Assembly (NCBI RefSeq): GCF_006335005.1
Contig: NZ_VDMP01000024.1
Coordinates: forward strand, 203,801 to 246,717
Direction of reading: 5' to 3'
Source of the DNA: Nocardioides albidus
GTDB taxonomy: Bacteria; Actinomycetota; Actinomycetes; Propionibacteriales; Nocardioidaceae
Length of the DNA stretch: 42,917 nt
The notes under the pieces were generated by a model. The model saw nothing but the letters and a program-made list of their open reading frames with translations, was not told the DNA's origin and did no database searches. The translations under genes were made by a program, and so were the position numbers. Shown one piece after another: positions 30,840 to 42,202 of the stretch. Every line of letters starts with the position of its first letter. Position 1 is the stretch's first letter.

Positions 30840-33800
30840 GTGACCGATCAGCTGATCATCCGTGGGGCACGAGAGCACAACCTCAAGGACGTCTCGATCG
30901 ACCTTCCCCGCGACTCCCTGATCGTGTTCACGGGGCTCTCGGGCTCCGGCAAGTCGAGCCTGGCGTTCGACACGATCTTCGCCGAGGGGCAGCGCCGCTA
31001 CGTCGAGTCCCTGTCGGCGTACGCCCGCCAGTTCCTCGGCCAGATGGACAAGCCCGACGTCGACTTCATCGAGGGCCTCTCGCCGGCGGTGTCGATCGAC
31101 CAGAAGTCGACCTCCAAGAACCCCCGCTCGACGGTCGGCACCATCACCGAGGTCTACGACTACCTCCGTCTCCTCTACGCCCGCGCCGGGCGGGCGCACT
31201 GCCCGACCTGTGGCGCGCCGATCGAGCGGCAGACCCCCCAGCAGATCGTCGACCGGATGCTCACCCTCGAGGAGGGCACGCGCTTCCAGGTGCTGGCCCC
31301 CGTCGTCCGCGGGCGCAAGGGCGAGTTCGTCGAGCTGTTCCGCCAGCTGCAGGCGCAGGGCTTCTCGCGAGCCCGGGTCGACGGTGAGACGCACAACCTG
31401 GACAGCCCGCCGACCCTCGACAAGAAGTACAAGCACACGATCGAGGTCGTGGTGGACCGGCTGGCGGTCAAGGAGAGCGCGAAGCGGCGGCTCACCGACT
31501 CCGTCGAGACCGCGCTCGGCCTGGCCGGCGGGCTGGTCGTGTTCGACCTCGTCGACAGCACCGAGCCCGGGGGCCAGGAGCTGAGGTTCTCCGAGAAGAT
31601 GGCCTGCCCCAACGACCATCCCATCGAGACCGACGACCTCGAGCCCCGGTCGTTCTCGTTCAACTCGCCGTTCGGCGCCTGTCCCTCCTGCGCCGGGCTC
31701 GGCACCCGGATGGAGGTCGACCCCGAGCTGGTGGTGCCCGACCCGACCGCGACACTCGCCGAGGGCGCGCTCCAGCCGTGGAGCCACGCGCATGTGGCCG
31801 ACTACTTCGGCAGGCTGCTCATCGCGCTCGGCGAGGAGCTCGGGTTCGACGTGGACACGCCCTGGGAGCGGCTCCCGGCCAAGGCGCAGAAGGCCATCCT
31901 CGAGGGGCACTCCACCAAGGTGCACGTGGTCACCCGCAACCGCTACGGGCGCGAGCGCGCCTACTACGCCGACTTCGAGGGCGTGCGGACCTACGTCGAG
32001 CGCAGGCACCGCGAGGCCGAGAGCGACACCAGCCGCGAGCGGTTCGAGGGCTTCATGCGCGAGGTCCCCTGCCCGGTGTGCGCCGGCAGCCGTCTCAAGC
32101 CGGTGTCGATGGCGGTCACCCTCGGGTCGCGCGAGAACGGCGGCAAGAACATCGCCGAGGTGTGCCGCCTGCCCATCAACGAGGCCGCCGACTATCTCGA
32201 CAACCTCGATCTCTCGAACCGCGAGCGCCAGATCGGAGAGCGGGTCCTCAAGGAGATCCAGGAGCGGCTGCGCTTCCTGCTCGACGTGGGCCTCGACTAC
32301 CTCTCCCTCGATCGCCCCTCCGGCTCGCTGTCCGGCGGCGAGGCCCAGCGGATCCGGCTCGCGACCCAGATCGGCGCCGGCCTGGTCGGAGTCCTCTACG
32401 TCCTCGACGAGCCGTCGATCGGCCTCCATCAGCGCGACAACCAGAAGCTGATCGAGACCCTGGTCCGGCTCAAGGACCTCGGCAACACGCTGATCGTCGT
32501 CGAGCACGACGAGGACACCATCCGCGTCGCCGACTGGATCGTCGACATCGGTCCCGGCGCCGGCGAGCACGGCGGCCAGGTGGTCCACTCCGGCACGGTC
32601 AAGGAGCTCCTCGAGCACCCCGACTCGATGACCGGGCAGTACCTCTCCGGACGTCGCGAGATCCCGGTGCCCGCCGTACGCCGCCCGCGCACGAAGGGCC
32701 GCGAGCTGAAGGTGATCGGCGCGCGCGAGCACAACCTCCAGAACGTCGACGTCGCCTTCCCGCTGGGGGTCTTCACCGCGGTGACCGGTGTGTCCGGCTC
32801 GGGCAAGTCGACCCTGGTCAACGACATCCTCTACACCTCGCTGGCCAAGCAGATCTACAACGCCCGGGCCATCCCGGGCCGCCACCAGCGGATCACCGGC
32901 CTCGAGCACGTCGACAAGGTCATCCACGTCGACCAGTCGCCGATCGGGCGCACGCCGCGGTCCAACCCGGCGACCTACACCGGCGTCTTCGACCACGTCC
33001 GCAAGCTGTTCGCGCAGACGCCGGAGGCGAAGATGCGCGGCTACCAGCAGGGCCGCTTCTCCTTCAACGTCAAGGGCGGCCGCTGCGAGGCGTGCGCCGG
33101 CGACGGCACGATCAAGATCGAGATGAACTTCCTGCCGGACGTCTACGTCCCGTGCGAGGTGTGCCACGGCGCCCGCTACAACCGCGAGACGCTCGAGGTC
33201 CACTACAAGGGCAAGACCATCGCCGAGGTCCTCGACATGCCGATCGAGGAGGCCCTGGACTTCTTCGCGGCCGTGCCTCCGATCGCGCGACACATGAAGA
33301 CGCTCACCGAGGTCGGGCTCGGCTACGTCCGGCTCGGGCAGCCCGCGACGACCCTGTCCGGCGGCGAGGCGCAGCGGGTCAAGCTGGCCGCGGAGCTGCA
33401 GAAGCGCTCGACCGGTCGCACGGTCTACGTGCTCGACGAGCCGACCACCGGCCTGCACTTCGAGGACATCCGCAAGCTCCTCGGCGTGCTCTCGGGCCTG
33501 GTCGACAAGGGCAACACCGTCCTGGTGATCGAGCACAACCTCGACGTGATCAAGACCGCCGACTGGCTCATCGACATGGGTCCCGAGGGCGGCTCCCGCG
33601 GCGGCACGGTCGTCGCGGAGGGCACGCCCGAGGACATCGCTGCGACGCCGGCCAGCTACACCGGCCAGTTCCTCAAGCCTCTGCTCGAGGGTCGGTCCGC
33701 CCAGCAGCCCTCTGCGCCGAGGCGTCCGCCCGCGGAGGAGACGCCGGCCAGGAGGACCGCCGCCAAGAAGACGGCAGCCAAGAAGACGGCAGCCAAGAGG

Positions 33801-33872
33801 ACGACCGCCAAGAAGGCGGCGGCGCGGAAGGCGCCCGCGAAGGGCACGGCCGCGCGCAAGGCGGTCTCATAG
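30840..33872 (+). CDS. uvrA: Excinuclease ABC subunit A with basic C-terminal tail
   Basis: A 1010-residue UvrA, the damage-recognition ATPase of nucleotide excision repair. The first ATPase has Walker A GLSGSGKS (32–39), zinc-binding HCPTCGAP, signature [11 protein letters not shown] and Walker [13 protein letters not shown]. The second has Walker [10 protein letters not shown] (near 650), zinc module CEACAGDG...[20 protein letters not shown] and [12 protein letters not shown]. The normal end is the FLKPLLEG segment (near residue 945). About 60 more residues follow: a Pro/Arg linker, then five units of the type AAKKT, as in histone H1-like proteins. The GTG start follows the LexA box. The neighbouring uvrC is 2.3 kb downstream. 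The basic tail is the only odd point. Confidence 0.95.
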   Translation: MTDQLIIRGAREHNLKDVSIDLPRDSLIVFTGLSGSGKSSLAFDTIFAEGQRRYVESLSAYARQFLGQMDKPDVDFIEGLSPAVSIDQKSTSKNPRSTVGTITEVYDYLRLLYARAGRAHCPTCGAPIERQTPQQIVDRMLTLEEGTRFQVLAPVVRGRKGEFVELFRQLQAQGFSRARVDGETHNLDSPPTLDKKYKHTIEVVVDRLAVKESAKRRLTDSVETALGLAGGLVVFDLVDSTEPGGQELRFSEKMACPNDHPIETDDLEPRSFSFNSPFGACPSCAGLGTRMEVDPELVVPDPTATLAEGALQPWSHAHVADYFGRLLIALGEELGFDVDTPWERLPAKAQKAILEGHSTKVHVVTRNRYGRERAYYADFEGVRTYVERRHREAESDTSRERFEGFMREVPCPVCAGSRLKPVSMAVTLGSRENGGKNIAEVCRLPINEAADYLDNLDLSNRERQIGERVLKEIQERLRFLLDVGLDYLSLDRPSGSLSGGEAQRIRLATQIGAGLVGVLYVLDEPSIGLHQRDNQKLIETLVRLKDLGNTLIVVEHDEDTIRVADWIVDIGPGAGEHGGQVVHSGTVKELLEHPDSMTGQYLSGRREIPVPAVRRPRTKGRELKVIGAREHNLQNVDVAFPLGVFTAVTGVSGSGKSTLVNDILYTSLAKQIYNARAIPGRHQRITGLEHVDKVIHVDQSPIGRTPRSNPATYTGVFDHVRKLFAQTPEAKMRGYQQGRFSFNVKGGRCEACAGDGTIKIEMNFLPDVYVPCEVCHGARYNRETLEVHYKGKTIAEVLDMPIEEALDFFAAVPPIARHMKTLTEVGLGYVRLGQPATTLSGGEAQRVKLAAELQKRSTGRTVYVLDEPTTGLHFEDIRKLLGVLSGLVDKGNTVLVIEHNLDVIKTADWLIDMGPEGGSRGGTVVAEGTPEDIAATPASYTGQFLKPLLEGRSAQQPSAPRRPPAEETPARRTAAKKTAAKKTAAKRTTAKKAAARKAPAKGTAARKAVS
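33751..33825 (+). repeat. 15-bp tandem repeat coding the Lys/Ala tail of UvrA
   Basis: Five 15-bp units encode [20 protein letters not shown] and KKAAA. The second and third are identical at base level (AAGAAGACGGCAGCC), which suggests expansion by slippage or unequal exchange. Confidence 0.75.
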
Positions 33873-33914
33873 CCCGGTCCGCGGTTCTCTCAGCCGGCTC
33901 TCATCCGGTATCCC

Positions 33915-33920
33915 TAGCGT
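33915..33920 (+). promoter_or_regulatory. Predicted −10 element (TAGCGT) for a leaderless transcript
   Basis: TAGCGT lies 6 nt before the ATG at 33927, which supports that start rather than the GTG at 33921 for the Rieske lipoprotein. Confidence 0.4.
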
Positions 33921-33926
33921 GTGCCC

Positions 33927-34415
33927 ATGACTTCCTCGGTGACCAGGAGGCGCGCGCTGGCCGGCGTCGCCTCGCTCGGTGTCAGTGTCCCTCTGCTCGC
34001 GGCCTGCGGTGGCGAGGAGGCCGGATCGGCCCAGGAGCCGGCGACGACCCCGTCGTCCCCGTCGTCCCCGACGGCCTCGTCCGCTCCGGCCACCACCGGG
34101 TCCACGGCCTCCGCCTCCGGCTCCGCCGCCGAGGGCCTGGTCGCCGCGGGGGACGTCCCCGTCGGCGGCGGCGTGGTCCTCAAGGGCCCGGAGCTGGTCG
34201 TCACCCAGCCGGCCGAGGGCGAGTTCAAGGCGTTCAGTGCCCTCTGCACGCATCAGGGCTGCCTGGTCGGCTCCGTCGCCGACGGCGCCATCCACTGTCC
34301 GTGCCACGACAGCAGGTTCTCCGCCGCGGACGGCTCCGTGGAGAGCGGCCCGGCGAGCAGCCCGTTGGCCGCGGTCGCCGTCACGGTCGTCGACGGGCAG
34401 GTGCAGCGCGCATGA
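33927..34415 (+). CDS. Tat-exported Rieske lipoprotein, first of a pair
   Basis: A 162-residue protein. The N-terminus has a twin-arginine-like start (VTRRRALAGV), a hydrophobic core and a lipobox LAAC with Cys27, so it may be folded in the cytoplasm and anchored outside. A Ser/Thr/Ala/Pro-rich linker (about 30–70) precedes a Rieske domain. The cluster ligands are Cys107-His109 (CTHQGC) and Cys124-His127 (CPCH); Cys112 and Cys126 form the usual disulfide of high-potential Rieske proteins. It is therefore a soluble-type electron carrier at the outer face of the membrane. The partner is unknown. Its stop overlaps the start of the second Rieske gene (ATGA). Confidence 0.85.
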   Translation: MTSSVTRRRALAGVASLGVSVPLLAACGGEEAGSAQEPATTPSSPSSPTASSAPATTGSTASASGSAAEGLVAAGDVPVGGGVVLKGPELVVTQPAEGEFKAFSALCTHQGCLVGSVADGAIHCPCHDSRFSAADGSVESGPASSPLAAVAVTVVDGQVQRA

Positions 34416-34846
34416 CGCTCGGAGAGGTCCGCGCCAGCCGTCGCATCGTCTTCTCGGGTCTGGGCGCTCTCGGCGTCGCCGTGGCGCTCGCCGGCTGTGC
34501 CGGCAGTGACGACGGCGACGACGGCGACGCGCAGGGATCGGGGACGAGCGTCGATGCCGGCGCGAAGCTGGCGACGACGTCCGAGGTGCCCGTCGGTGGC
34601 GGGATCGTCCTCGCCGATCACAAGATCGTGCTCACGCAGCCGACGGAGGGCACCTTCGAGGCGTTCACGGCCGTGTGCACCCATCAGGGCCTGCTGGTGA
34701 CCTCCGTCGAGGACGGCGCCATCAAGTGCGCCAACCACGGCTCGGCCTTCTCGGCCAGCACGGGTGACGTCGAGGGCGGCCCGGCGTCCTCCGCGCTGGC
34801 GAAGGTCGAGATCAAGGTCGACGGCGACCAGATCCTCGCGGCCTGA
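34412..34846 (+). CDS. Rieske lipoprotein, second of the pair, without the disulfide cysteines
   Basis: A 144-residue paralogue of the preceding protein. The signal begins with ASRRIVFSGLGALG and ends at the lipobox LAGC with Cys29. The Rieske ligands are Cys89-His91 and Cys106/His109, but the disulfide pair is replaced: CTHQGL (Leu94 for Cys) and CANH (Asn108 for Cys). Proteins of this kind have lower redox potential and are often ferredoxin-like. The linker is Asp/Gly-rich, unlike the Ser/Thr linker of the first copy. The shared VPVGGG motif before the domain proves common origin. The start overlaps the first gene by 4 nt. The 3' end is overlapped on the opposite strand by the next gene. 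Confidence 0.82.
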   Translation: MTLGEVRASRRIVFSGLGALGVAVALAGCAGSDDGDDGDAQGSGTSVDAGAKLATTSEVPVGGGIVLADHKIVLTQPTEGTFEAFTAVCTHQGLLVTSVEDGAIKCANHGSAFSASTGDVEGGPASSALAKVEIKVDGDQILAA

Positions 34847-36108
34847 TCGCGCCACCGCCGGTCACGCGGCGACGGCCGCCGGTCCAGCCGGGCGTCGAGG
34901 ACCTGACGCGCCTCGTCGTACCGGCCGGCGCGGAGCAGCGCCGCGATCCGCGCCTCCTCGAGGAGCTCGCGCTGGGCGTCGGATCCTCCGAGCCGCCAGG
35001 TCGACGGGGCCAGCGCGGCGAGCCGGTCGGCGGCCGCGGAGGACCGTCCTGCGGCGAGCAGGCCCAGGGCGGAGGCCAGGGGAGCGACCACCTCGCGATG
35101 GGTCGGCGCCGGGTGGGCGGCGCACCACGCGGCGAGCCGGCTCAGGCCGTGCCGGTCGCCGGTGGCGAGCAGGGCGATCGCGGCATGCAGTCCGAGGAAC
35201 GCCGTCGCGGGGCGCTCGAGGACGTCGCGGCCGGTGACGGCGACGACGTCCTCGATCGGGGGCACGTCGACGGCGTCCGGTGTGAGTGCCCAGCGGAACA
35301 GCAGGGAGCCGCTGTCGACGAGGGCGCGACAGCCGACCGCGTGGCGCGGCTGGAGCTGGCTCTCGTAGCGTGCGCGCACCGCGTCGAGATCCCCGACCGA
35401 GAGCTCGTGCAGGGCGGCGTGCCAGGAGAAGTGGGTGAGGCTGTCCGTCACGGCGCCGTCCCCGGCGATCCAGCCGTCCATCCAGGCCAGGCCGGCGGCG
35501 TGGTCGCCCGTCTCGTAGTGGGCGTGCGCTCGCGCGTGCGCGGCGTGCCCGCCCGCAGGCTCCGCCGCCAGCGAGCGGCAGGAGAGGTCCATGGCCTCGT
35601 CGAAGCGGCGCTGCTCCTGGCGGACGAACGCCAGGAGGCCGTTGATCCAGGGATCGTCGCCGTACGCCGGGGCAGCGGTCTCGACGATCCGCCACGCCTG
35701 CTCCGGCACGTCCGTCACGCCGGCGAAGGCGATCGTCGGCATCGCCACCGAGAGCAGCAGGGCGTCGCGCGGGTACGCCGAGAGGTGGGTCACCAGGGGA
35801 GCCGCATCCCCCTGCAGGTGCCGGTCGATCGCGTGGACGTGGCTGCGCTCGCGCTCGGTGCCGCGCGCGGCGTGCAGGCGTGCGTCGGCGAGTCGGGCGG
35901 CGATGTCGACCTCGACGCACATCTCGTGGCCCAGCAGGGCGAGCGCCGCGTGTCCCAAGGCGAAGGTCGGATCGAGGGCGATCGCGGTCGCGATCCGGCC
36001 CGCGGCGCCGGTGCTCAGCCGGAGCACGTCGCGCACCCCGTCGACGTACGCCGTCGCGGCGAGGGGGCTGGTGGTGAGGTCGTATCCGTAGGCGTCCCGA
36101 CAGCGCAT
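34684..36108 (-). CDS. TPR-like (TTC38-type) protein with suspicious C-terminus
   Basis: A 474-residue helical protein. The middle has repeats of the type [46 protein letters not shown] and similar pairs, typical of the tetratricopeptide-like TTC38 family, whose members have no catalytic motif. The last about 60 residues (from [13 protein letters not shown]) are coded antisense to the second Rieske gene and look like a shadow frame. A one-base shift near 34880 would give the stop at 34862 and the ending PAAVAA, before the Rieske gene ends. Either a frameshift lies here or the gene really overlaps by 163 nt. The ATG at 36108 has no clear ribosome site. Function is unknown; intracellular. Confidence 0.65.
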   Translation of the reverse strand: MRCRDAYGYDLTTSPLAATAYVDGVRDVLRLSTGAAGRIATAIALDPTFALGHAALALLGHEMCVEVDIAARLADARLHAARGTERERSHVHAIDRHLQGDAAPLVTHLSAYPRDALLLSVAMPTIAFAGVTDVPEQAWRIVETAAPAYGDDPWINGLLAFVRQEQRRFDEAMDLSCRSLAAEPAGGHAAHARAHAHYETGDHAAGLAWMDGWIAGDGAVTDSLTHFSWHAALHELSVGDLDAVRARYESQLQPRHAVGCRALVDSGSLLFRWALTPDAVDVPPIEDVVAVTGRDVLERPATAFLGLHAAIALLATGDRHGLSRLAAWCAAHPAPTHREVVAPLASALGLLAAGRSSAAADRLAALAPSTWRLGGSDAQRELLEEARIAALLRAGRYDEARQVLDARLDRRPSPRDRRWRDQAARIWSPSTLISTFASAEDAGPPSTSPVLAEKAEPWLAHLMAPSSTEVTSRP

Positions 36109-36162
36109 ATCTGTAGTAAAGCGCGCGACTAACGCGAATAAAGCGATGTCGGCCCTGCTCCG

Positions 36163-36168
36163 TAGGGT
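36163..36168 (+). promoter_or_regulatory. Predicted −10 element (TAGGGT) for leaderless uvrC
   Basis: TAGGGT lies 7 nt before the GTG at 36176. This spacing supports the GTG as uvrC start instead of the ATG at 36146. Confidence 0.45.
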
Positions 36169-36175
36169 GGATGTC

Positions 36176-38149
36176 GTGTCACCCGCGCTGAGCTACCGGC
36201 CGAAGCCCGGCTCGATCCCGACCCAGCCGGGCGTCTACCGCTTCCGTGACCGGACCGGCCGGGTCGTCTACGTCGGCAAGGCCAAGAACCTCCGCGCGCG
36301 CCTGTCGTCGTACTTCCAGGACATCGGCAACCTCCACCCGCGCACCGCGACCATGGTCACCACCGCCACCTCGGTCGAGTGGACGGTGGTGGGCACCGAG
36401 GTCGAGGCGCTGCAGCTGGAGTACTCCTGGATCAAGGAGTACGACCCGCGCTTCAACGTGAAGTACCGCGACGACAAGTCCTACCCGTGGCTCGCCGTCA
36501 CGGTGTCCGACGAGTTCCCGCGGGTGATGGTCGGGCGCGGGGCGAAGCGCAAGGGGACGCGCTACTTCGGCCCCTACAGCCACGCCTGGGCGATCCGCGA
36601 GACCGTCGACATCCTGCTCCGGGTCTTCCCCATGCGCTCGTGCACGAACGGCGTGTTCAAGCGATCCAGCCAGATCGGCCGACCCTGCCTGCTCGGCTAC
36701 ATCGACAAGTGCTCGGCGCCCTGCGTCGGCAACATCTCGCCGGAGGACCACCGCGCGATCGTGGACGACTTCTGCGAGTTCATGGCCGGGCGGACGCGGC
36801 CGTTCATGAAGCGCATCGAGCAGGAGATGTACGCCGCCTCCGAGGCCCTCGACTTCGAGAAGGCCGCGCGCCTGCGCGACGACCTCGGCGCGATGAACAA
36901 GGCGCTGGAGAAGCAGGCCGTGGTGCTCGGCGACGGCTCCGATGCAGACGTGATCGCGCTGGCCGAGGACCCGCTCGAGGTGGCCGTCCAGGTGTTCTAC
37001 GTCCGTGGTGGCCGGATCCGCGGACAGCGCGGGTGGGTGGCGGACCGCACCGACGACGGCGACACCGCCGCGCTGGTCGAGGACTTCCTGCTCCAGCTGT
37101 ACGCCGGCGTCGCACCCGAGGACGCCCGCGACGCGGTGCCGCGCGAGATCCTCGTCCCCGCGCTCCCGGGCGAGCACGCCACCTTCGAGCAGCTGCTCTC
37201 CGACCTGCGCGGCTCCCGGGTCGAGATCCGGGTCCCGCAGCGCGGCGACAAGAAGGCGCTCCAGGCCACGGTGGCGCGCAACGCCACGGAGTCGCTGGCC
37301 CTGCACAAGACCAAGCGAGCCAGCGACCTGACGACCCGCAACCGCGCGCTCGCCGAGATCGCCGAGGCCCTCGAGCTGGACGAGGTGCCCCTGCGCATCG
37401 AGTGCTACGACGTCTCCCACATCCAGGGCACCCAGATCGTCGCGTCGATGGTCGTCTTCGAGGACGGTCTGGCCCGCAAGGGGGAGTACCGCCGGTTCGT
37501 GATCAAGGACCAGGACGGATCCGACGACGTGAAGGCCATGCACGAGGTGATCACCCGCCGCTTCCGCCGTCTCCTCGACGAGCAGGCGCGCTCCGAGCTG
37601 CGGCCAGGAGACCCCGACGCGGGCACCGGACCGATGCTCGTCGACCCCGACACCGGGCGTCCGCGCAAGTTCGCCTACGCGCCCGGCCTCGTCGTCGTCG
37701 ACGGCGGCGCGCCCCAGGTCGCTGCCGCCCAGCGCGCGCTCGACGAGCTCGGCATCGACGACATCCCGGTGTGCGGACTCGCGAAGCGCCTCGAGGAGGT
37801 GTGGGTGCCCGCCAAGAACGGCCGCGACAGCGAGGACCCCGTCATCCTGCCGCGCACCTCCGAGGGGCTCTACCTGCTGCAGCGGGTCCGCGACGAGGCG
37901 CATCGCTTCGCCATCGCCCACCACCGCAACCGGCGCTCCAAGTCGATGGTCGAGAGCCTCCTCGACGACGTGCCCGGCCTCGGCGAGGTGCGGCGCAGGA
38001 CGCTGCTGCGCCACTTCGGGTCCCTGCGCAAGCTGCGCGCCGCCACCGTCGAGGAGATCGCGGCCGTGCCCGGGGTGGGTCCGCGGACCGCGGCCGCCAT
38101 CAAGGAGGCCCTCGGCGCCGGCGATGGGCACAATGACGCCCATGGATGA
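36176..38149 (+). CDS. uvrC: Excinuclease ABC subunit C
   Basis: A 657-residue UvrC, the nuclease that makes both cuts around DNA damage. The GIY-YIG domain (PGVYRFRD...[18 protein letters not shown]) is at about 18–50 and makes the 3' cut. The UVR domain for UvrB contact ([23 protein letters not shown]) lies near 217–240, the RNase H-like domain that makes the 5' cut ([21 protein letters not shown]) at about 405–520, and the tandem helix–hairpin–helix ([33 protein letters not shown]) at about 598–650. The GTG start at 36176 is supported by TAGGGT 7 nt upstream. The last part overlaps rapZ. No LexA box is seen. Confidence 0.94.
   Translation: MSPALSYRPKPGSIPTQPGVYRFRDRTGRVVYVGKAKNLRARLSSYFQDIGNLHPRTATMVTTATSVEWTVVGTEVEALQLEYSWIKEYDPRFNVKYRDDKSYPWLAVTVSDEFPRVMVGRGAKRKGTRYFGPYSHAWAIRETVDILLRVFPMRSCTNGVFKRSSQIGRPCLLGYIDKCSAPCVGNISPEDHRAIVDDFCEFMAGRTRPFMKRIEQEMYAASEALDFEKAARLRDDLGAMNKALEKQAVVLGDGSDADVIALAEDPLEVAVQVFYVRGGRIRGQRGWVADRTDDGDTAALVEDFLLQLYAGVAPEDARDAVPREILVPALPGEHATFEQLLSDLRGSRVEIRVPQRGDKKALQATVARNATESLALHKTKRASDLTTRNRALAEIAEALELDEVPLRIECYDVSHIQGTQIVASMVVFEDGLARKGEYRRFVIKDQDGSDDVKAMHEVITRRFRRLLDEQARSELRPGDPDAGTGPMLVDPDTGRPRKFAYAPGLVVVDGGAPQVAAAQRALDELGIDDIPVCGLAKRLEEVWVPAKNGRDSEDPVILPRTSEGLYLLQRVRDEAHRFAIAHHRNRRSKSMVESLLDDVPGLGEVRRRTLLRHFGSLRKLRAATVEEIAAVPGVGPRTAAAIKEALGAGDGHNDAHG
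38129..38134 (+). promoter_or_regulatory. Predicted −10 element (CACAAT) for leaderless rapZ
   Basis: CACAAT lies within the end of uvrC, 7 nt before the ATG at 38142, and supports this as the rapZ start, in front of the ATGs at 38124 and 38133. Confidence 0.4.
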
Positions 38150-39008
38150 CACGCACGGACAGCTCGTGGTGATCACCGGCATGACCGGTGCCGGGCGCAG
38201 CACCGCCGCCAAGGAGCTGGAGGACCTCGGCTTCTTCGTGGTCGACAACCTCCCGCCGAGCCTGCTCCCGGAGGTCGTGCGCCTCGTCGACGAGAGCCAC
38301 GGCCCGGCCCAGCCCGTCGCGGTGGTCGTCGACGTCCGGTCCGGGTCGTTCTTCCAGGGCCTGCGCAGCGCCATCGCGCACGGCGTCTCCGGGCGCACCA
38401 CCAGCCTGGTCTTCCTCGACGCGACCGACGAGGTGCTCGTCCGCCGCCAGGAGGCGGCGCGTCGCCCGCACCCGCTGCAGCAGGGCGGCCGTCTGATCGA
38501 CGGTCTGCAGCGCGAACGGGTCGTCCTCGGCGACCTGCGCGCCGAGGCCGACCTCGTCATCGACACCAGTGCCCTCAACGTCCACCAGCTCACCGACCGG
38601 ATCGCGGAGTCCTTCGGCACGACCGAGACCACCCGGTTGCGGGTCTCGGTGATCAGCTTCGGCTTCAAGTACGGCATCCCGGTCGACGCCGACCACGTCG
38701 CCGACATGCGCTTCCTGCCCAATCCGCACTGGGTCCCGGAGCTGCGCCCGCGCACGGGACAGGACCCCGAGGTCTCGGCGTACGTCCTGGGGCGGCCCGG
38801 TGCCGAGGAGTTCGTCGACGCCTACGTGCCCCTGCTGACCGGCGTCGCCGAGGGCTATCTGCGCGAGGGCAAGCGCTTCATGCGCGTCGCGATCGGCTGC
38901 ACCGGCGGCAAGCACCGCAGCGTGGCGATGAGCGAGGAGATCGCCCGCCGGATGGGGGAGCAGGGGTACGTCGCCCGCGCCATCCACCGTGACCTGGGGC
39001 GCGAGTGA
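38142..39008 (+). CDS. rapZ: RapZ-like nucleotide-binding protein
   Basis: A 288-residue protein of the RapZ/YvcJ family. The N-terminal P-loop is [11 protein letters not shown] (13–23), with Arg in place of the usual Lys, as in many actinobacterial members, then [12 protein letters not shown]. The C-terminal domain has [26 protein letters not shown] and [21 protein letters not shown], the conserved sugar/RNA-binding end. In enterobacteria RapZ controls glmS mRNA; in Gram-positive bacteria the role is less clear. It overlaps uvrC by 8 nt and its stop overlaps yvcK (GTGA). The start is chosen from the CACAAT spacing; two earlier ATGs are possible. Confidence 0.9.
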   Translation: MDDTHGQLVVITGMTGAGRSTAAKELEDLGFFVVDNLPPSLLPEVVRLVDESHGPAQPVAVVVDVRSGSFFQGLRSAIAHGVSGRTTSLVFLDATDEVLVRRQEAARRPHPLQQGGRLIDGLQRERVVLGDLRAEADLVIDTSALNVHQLTDRIAESFGTTETTRLRVSVISFGFKYGIPVDADHVADMRFLPNPHWVPELRPRTGQDPEVSAYVLGRPGAEEFVDAYVPLLTGVAEGYLREGKRFMRVAIGCTGGKHRSVAMSEEIARRMGEQGYVARAIHRDLGRE

Positions 39009-39994
39009 GCGCTGGTTGCCCGGGCCCCGACCAGCGAGCGCAGGCGGTCGTGGCGCTGGGCGGCGGACACGGCCTGCACGCGTCGCTGAGCGCGCTGCGG
39101 CATCTGGTCGACGACCTCACCGTCGACGACCTGACCGCCGTCGTCACCGTCGCCGACAACGGCGGCTCGTCGGGACGCCTGCGCGGCGAGTTCGGCGTGC
39201 TCCCGCCGGGCGACCTGCGGATGGCGCTCGCGGCGCTCTGCGGTGACGACGACTGGGGCGCGACCTGGGCGCGTGTCCTCCAGCACCGCTTCGAGGGCGA
39301 CGGCGAGATGCGCGGCCACGTCGTCGGCAACCTGCTCATCGTCGGACTCTGGGAGCTGCTCGGCGACCACGTCGACGCCCTCGACTGGGTCGGTCGGCTG
39401 CTCGGCGCCAAGGGGCGGGTGCTGCCGATGGCGATGACGCCGATGGACATCACCGCCGACGTGCGCGGGCTCGACCCGGACCACCCCGACGCCCTGACCT
39501 CCGTGCGCGGCCAGGTCGAGGTCGCGACCACCGACGGCGTGATCACCGAGATCGCGCTCGAGCCGCCCGACCCCGAGGTCAGCCCCGCCGTCACCCGGGC
39601 GATCGCCGACGCCGACTGGGTCGTCCTGGGTCCCGGATCCTGGTTCAGCAGCGTCCTGCCCCACCTCGTGGTCCCGCGGCTGCGCGAGGCGCTCGTCGCC
39701 ACCTCCGCGCGCGTGGTCGTGGTCCTCAACCTCGAGGAGCAGGCCGGCGAGACCGGCGGGTTCGCGCCGGCCGACCACCTGGCGGTGCTCGCCGAGCACG
39801 CTCCGGACCTCCGCATCGACGTCGTGCTGGCCGACCGCGCGTCCGTGGCGGACGGTCTCGACGAGCTCGAGGAGACCGTCGCGGCGCTCGGCGCCCGACT
39901 GGTCGTCGGCGAGGTCGCGGCCGACGACGGAAGCCCCCGCCACGACCCGGTCAAGCTGGCGGCGGCGTACGCATCCGTCTTCGAGCGTTGTTGA
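39005..39994 (+). CDS. yvcK: YvcK/CofD-like gluconeogenesis factor
   Basis: A 329-residue Rossmann-like protein. [18 protein letters not shown] (15–32) and [32 protein letters not shown] (47–78) form the UDP-sugar or nucleotide-binding region of the YvcK/CofD fold; [13 protein letters not shown] and [16 protein letters not shown] follow. YvcK binds UDP-N-acetylglucosamine and affects cell wall and carbon use in Bacillus and mycobacteria. The GTG start overlaps the rapZ stop, and whiA follows after 22 nt, the order conserved in actinobacteria and Firmicutes. Confidence 0.9.
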   Translation: MSAGCPGPDQRAQAVVALGGGHGLHASLSALRHLVDDLTVDDLTAVVTVADNGGSSGRLRGEFGVLPPGDLRMALAALCGDDDWGATWARVLQHRFEGDGEMRGHVVGNLLIVGLWELLGDHVDALDWVGRLLGAKGRVLPMAMTPMDITADVRGLDPDHPDALTSVRGQVEVATTDGVITEIALEPPDPEVSPAVTRAIADADWVVLGPGSWFSSVLPHLVVPRLREALVATSARVVVVLNLEEQAGETGGFAPADHLAVLAEHAPDLRIDVVLADRASVADGLDELEETVAALGARLVVGEVAADDGSPRHDPVKLAAAYASVFERC

Positions 39995-40016
39995 CCCTCG
40001 TGGGAGGATCGGGGCC

Positions 40017-41003
40017 ATGGCGATGACGGCACAGGTCAAGGCGGAGCTCGCCAACATCCCGGTGACGAAGGTGTGCTGCCGCAAGGCCGAGGTCGCGTCG
40101 ATGCTGCGCTTCGCCGGCGGACTGCACATCGTGAGCGGCCGGATCGTCGTGGAGGCCGAGCTCGACACCGGTGCCGCCGCTCGCCGCCTGCGCAAGGACA
40201 TCTCCGAGATCTACGGACAGGGCTCCGAGGTCGTGATGGTGCAGGGCAACGGCCTGCGCAAGGGGAGCCGCTACATCGTCCGGGTGGTCAAGGACGGCGA
40301 GGCCCTGGCGCGCCAGACCGGCCTCCTCGACCAGCGCGGCCGTCCGGTGCGCGGCCTGCCGCCGGCGGTGGTCTCCGGTGGCGCCTGCGACGCGGTCGCC
40401 GCGTGGCGCGGCGCGTTCCTCGCGCACGGCTCGCTCACCGAGCCCGGACGCTCCTCCTCCCTCGAGGTGACGTGCCCCGGCTCCGAGGCGGCACTCGCCC
40501 TCGTCGGCGTCGCCCGTCGGCTCGGGATCCAGGCCAAGGCCCGCGAGGTGCGCGGCGTCGACCGGGTCGTGATCCGCGACGGCGACGCGATCGGGCAGCT
40601 GCTCGCTCGGCTCGGGGCCCACGAGACGCTGATGGCCTGGGAGGAGCGCCGCATGCGGCGCGAGGTCCGCGCGACCGCCAACCGGCTCGCGAACTTCGAC
40701 GACGCCAACCTGCGCCGCTCCGCGCGAGCCGCGGTCACCGCGGGGGCACGCGTGCACCGTGCGATGGAGATCCTCGGCGACGAGGTGCCCGACCACCTGC
40801 GGATGGCCGGCGAGCTGCGCCTCGAGCACAAGCAGGCCTCGCTCGAGGAGCTCGGCCAGCTCCACGAGCCCGTCCTCACCAAGGACGCCATCGCGGGCCG
40901 GATCCGCCGGCTGCTGGCCATGGCCGACAAGCGGGCCGAGGAGCTCGGCGTACCGGACACCGAGGCGTCGCTGACGCCGGAGATGCTCGCCGGCGACGCC
41001 TGA
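40017..41003 (+). CDS. whiA: Sporulation/cell-division regulator WhiA
   Basis: A 328-residue protein of the WhiA/DUF199 family. The N-terminal two-lobed LAGLIDADG-like fold lacks catalytic acids ([52 protein letters not shown]), and the C-terminal helix–turn–helix ([40 protein letters not shown]) binds DNA. In Streptomyces it controls sporulation division genes together with WhiB; here the organism need not sporulate. GAGGAT lies 7 nt before the ATG at 40017, so a leaderless start is possible. The gene ends the uvrC–rapZ–yvcK–whiA run; a terminator follows. Confidence 0.93.
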   Translation: MAMTAQVKAELANIPVTKVCCRKAEVASMLRFAGGLHIVSGRIVVEAELDTGAAARRLRKDISEIYGQGSEVVMVQGNGLRKGSRYIVRVVKDGEALARQTGLLDQRGRPVRGLPPAVVSGGACDAVAAWRGAFLAHGSLTEPGRSSSLEVTCPGSEAALALVGVARRLGIQAKAREVRGVDRVVIRDGDAIGQLLARLGAHETLMAWEERRMRREVRATANRLANFDDANLRRSARAAVTAGARVHRAMEILGDEVPDHLRMAGELRLEHKQASLEELGQLHEPVLTKDAIAGRIRRLLAMADKRAEELGVPDTEASLTPEMLAGDA

Positions 41004-41018
41004 CCGAGCTCGGGCCCT

Positions 41019-41060
41019 GCCCCGGTCGTCCGTCCGCCGGGGCCGGCGCATGTTGTTTTG
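41019..41060 (+). terminator. Intrinsic terminator behind whiA
   Basis: GCCCCGG–TCGTCCGTCCG–CCGGGGC is a 7-bp perfect stem with 11-nt loop (41019–41043), followed by a T-rich stretch (TGTTGTTTTG). It lies 15 nt behind the whiA stop. The remaining sequence to the gap gene is G/T-rich. Confidence 0.65.
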
Positions 41061-41127
41061 CCTTCGTTTGTGTTGTTACCTGCCCGTATCGCGGACACCC
41101 GCATGGCCGCGGGTCAGGACGCACGGC

Positions 41128-42198
<1,071 letters not shown>

Positions 42199-42202
42199 CC
42201 CC

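Noticed and set aside
29979..33536. 1185-codon open frame on the minus strand across uvrA
   Set aside because: It is antisense to the clear uvrA gene and arises from high GC and codon bias. Only the first part, 29979–30680 (MDMPI-like), has protein-family features.
36146..36175. ATG at 36146 as start of uvrC
   Set aside because: No ribosome site, and it would extend through the TAGGGT −10 element that precedes the GTG at 36176 by 7 nt.
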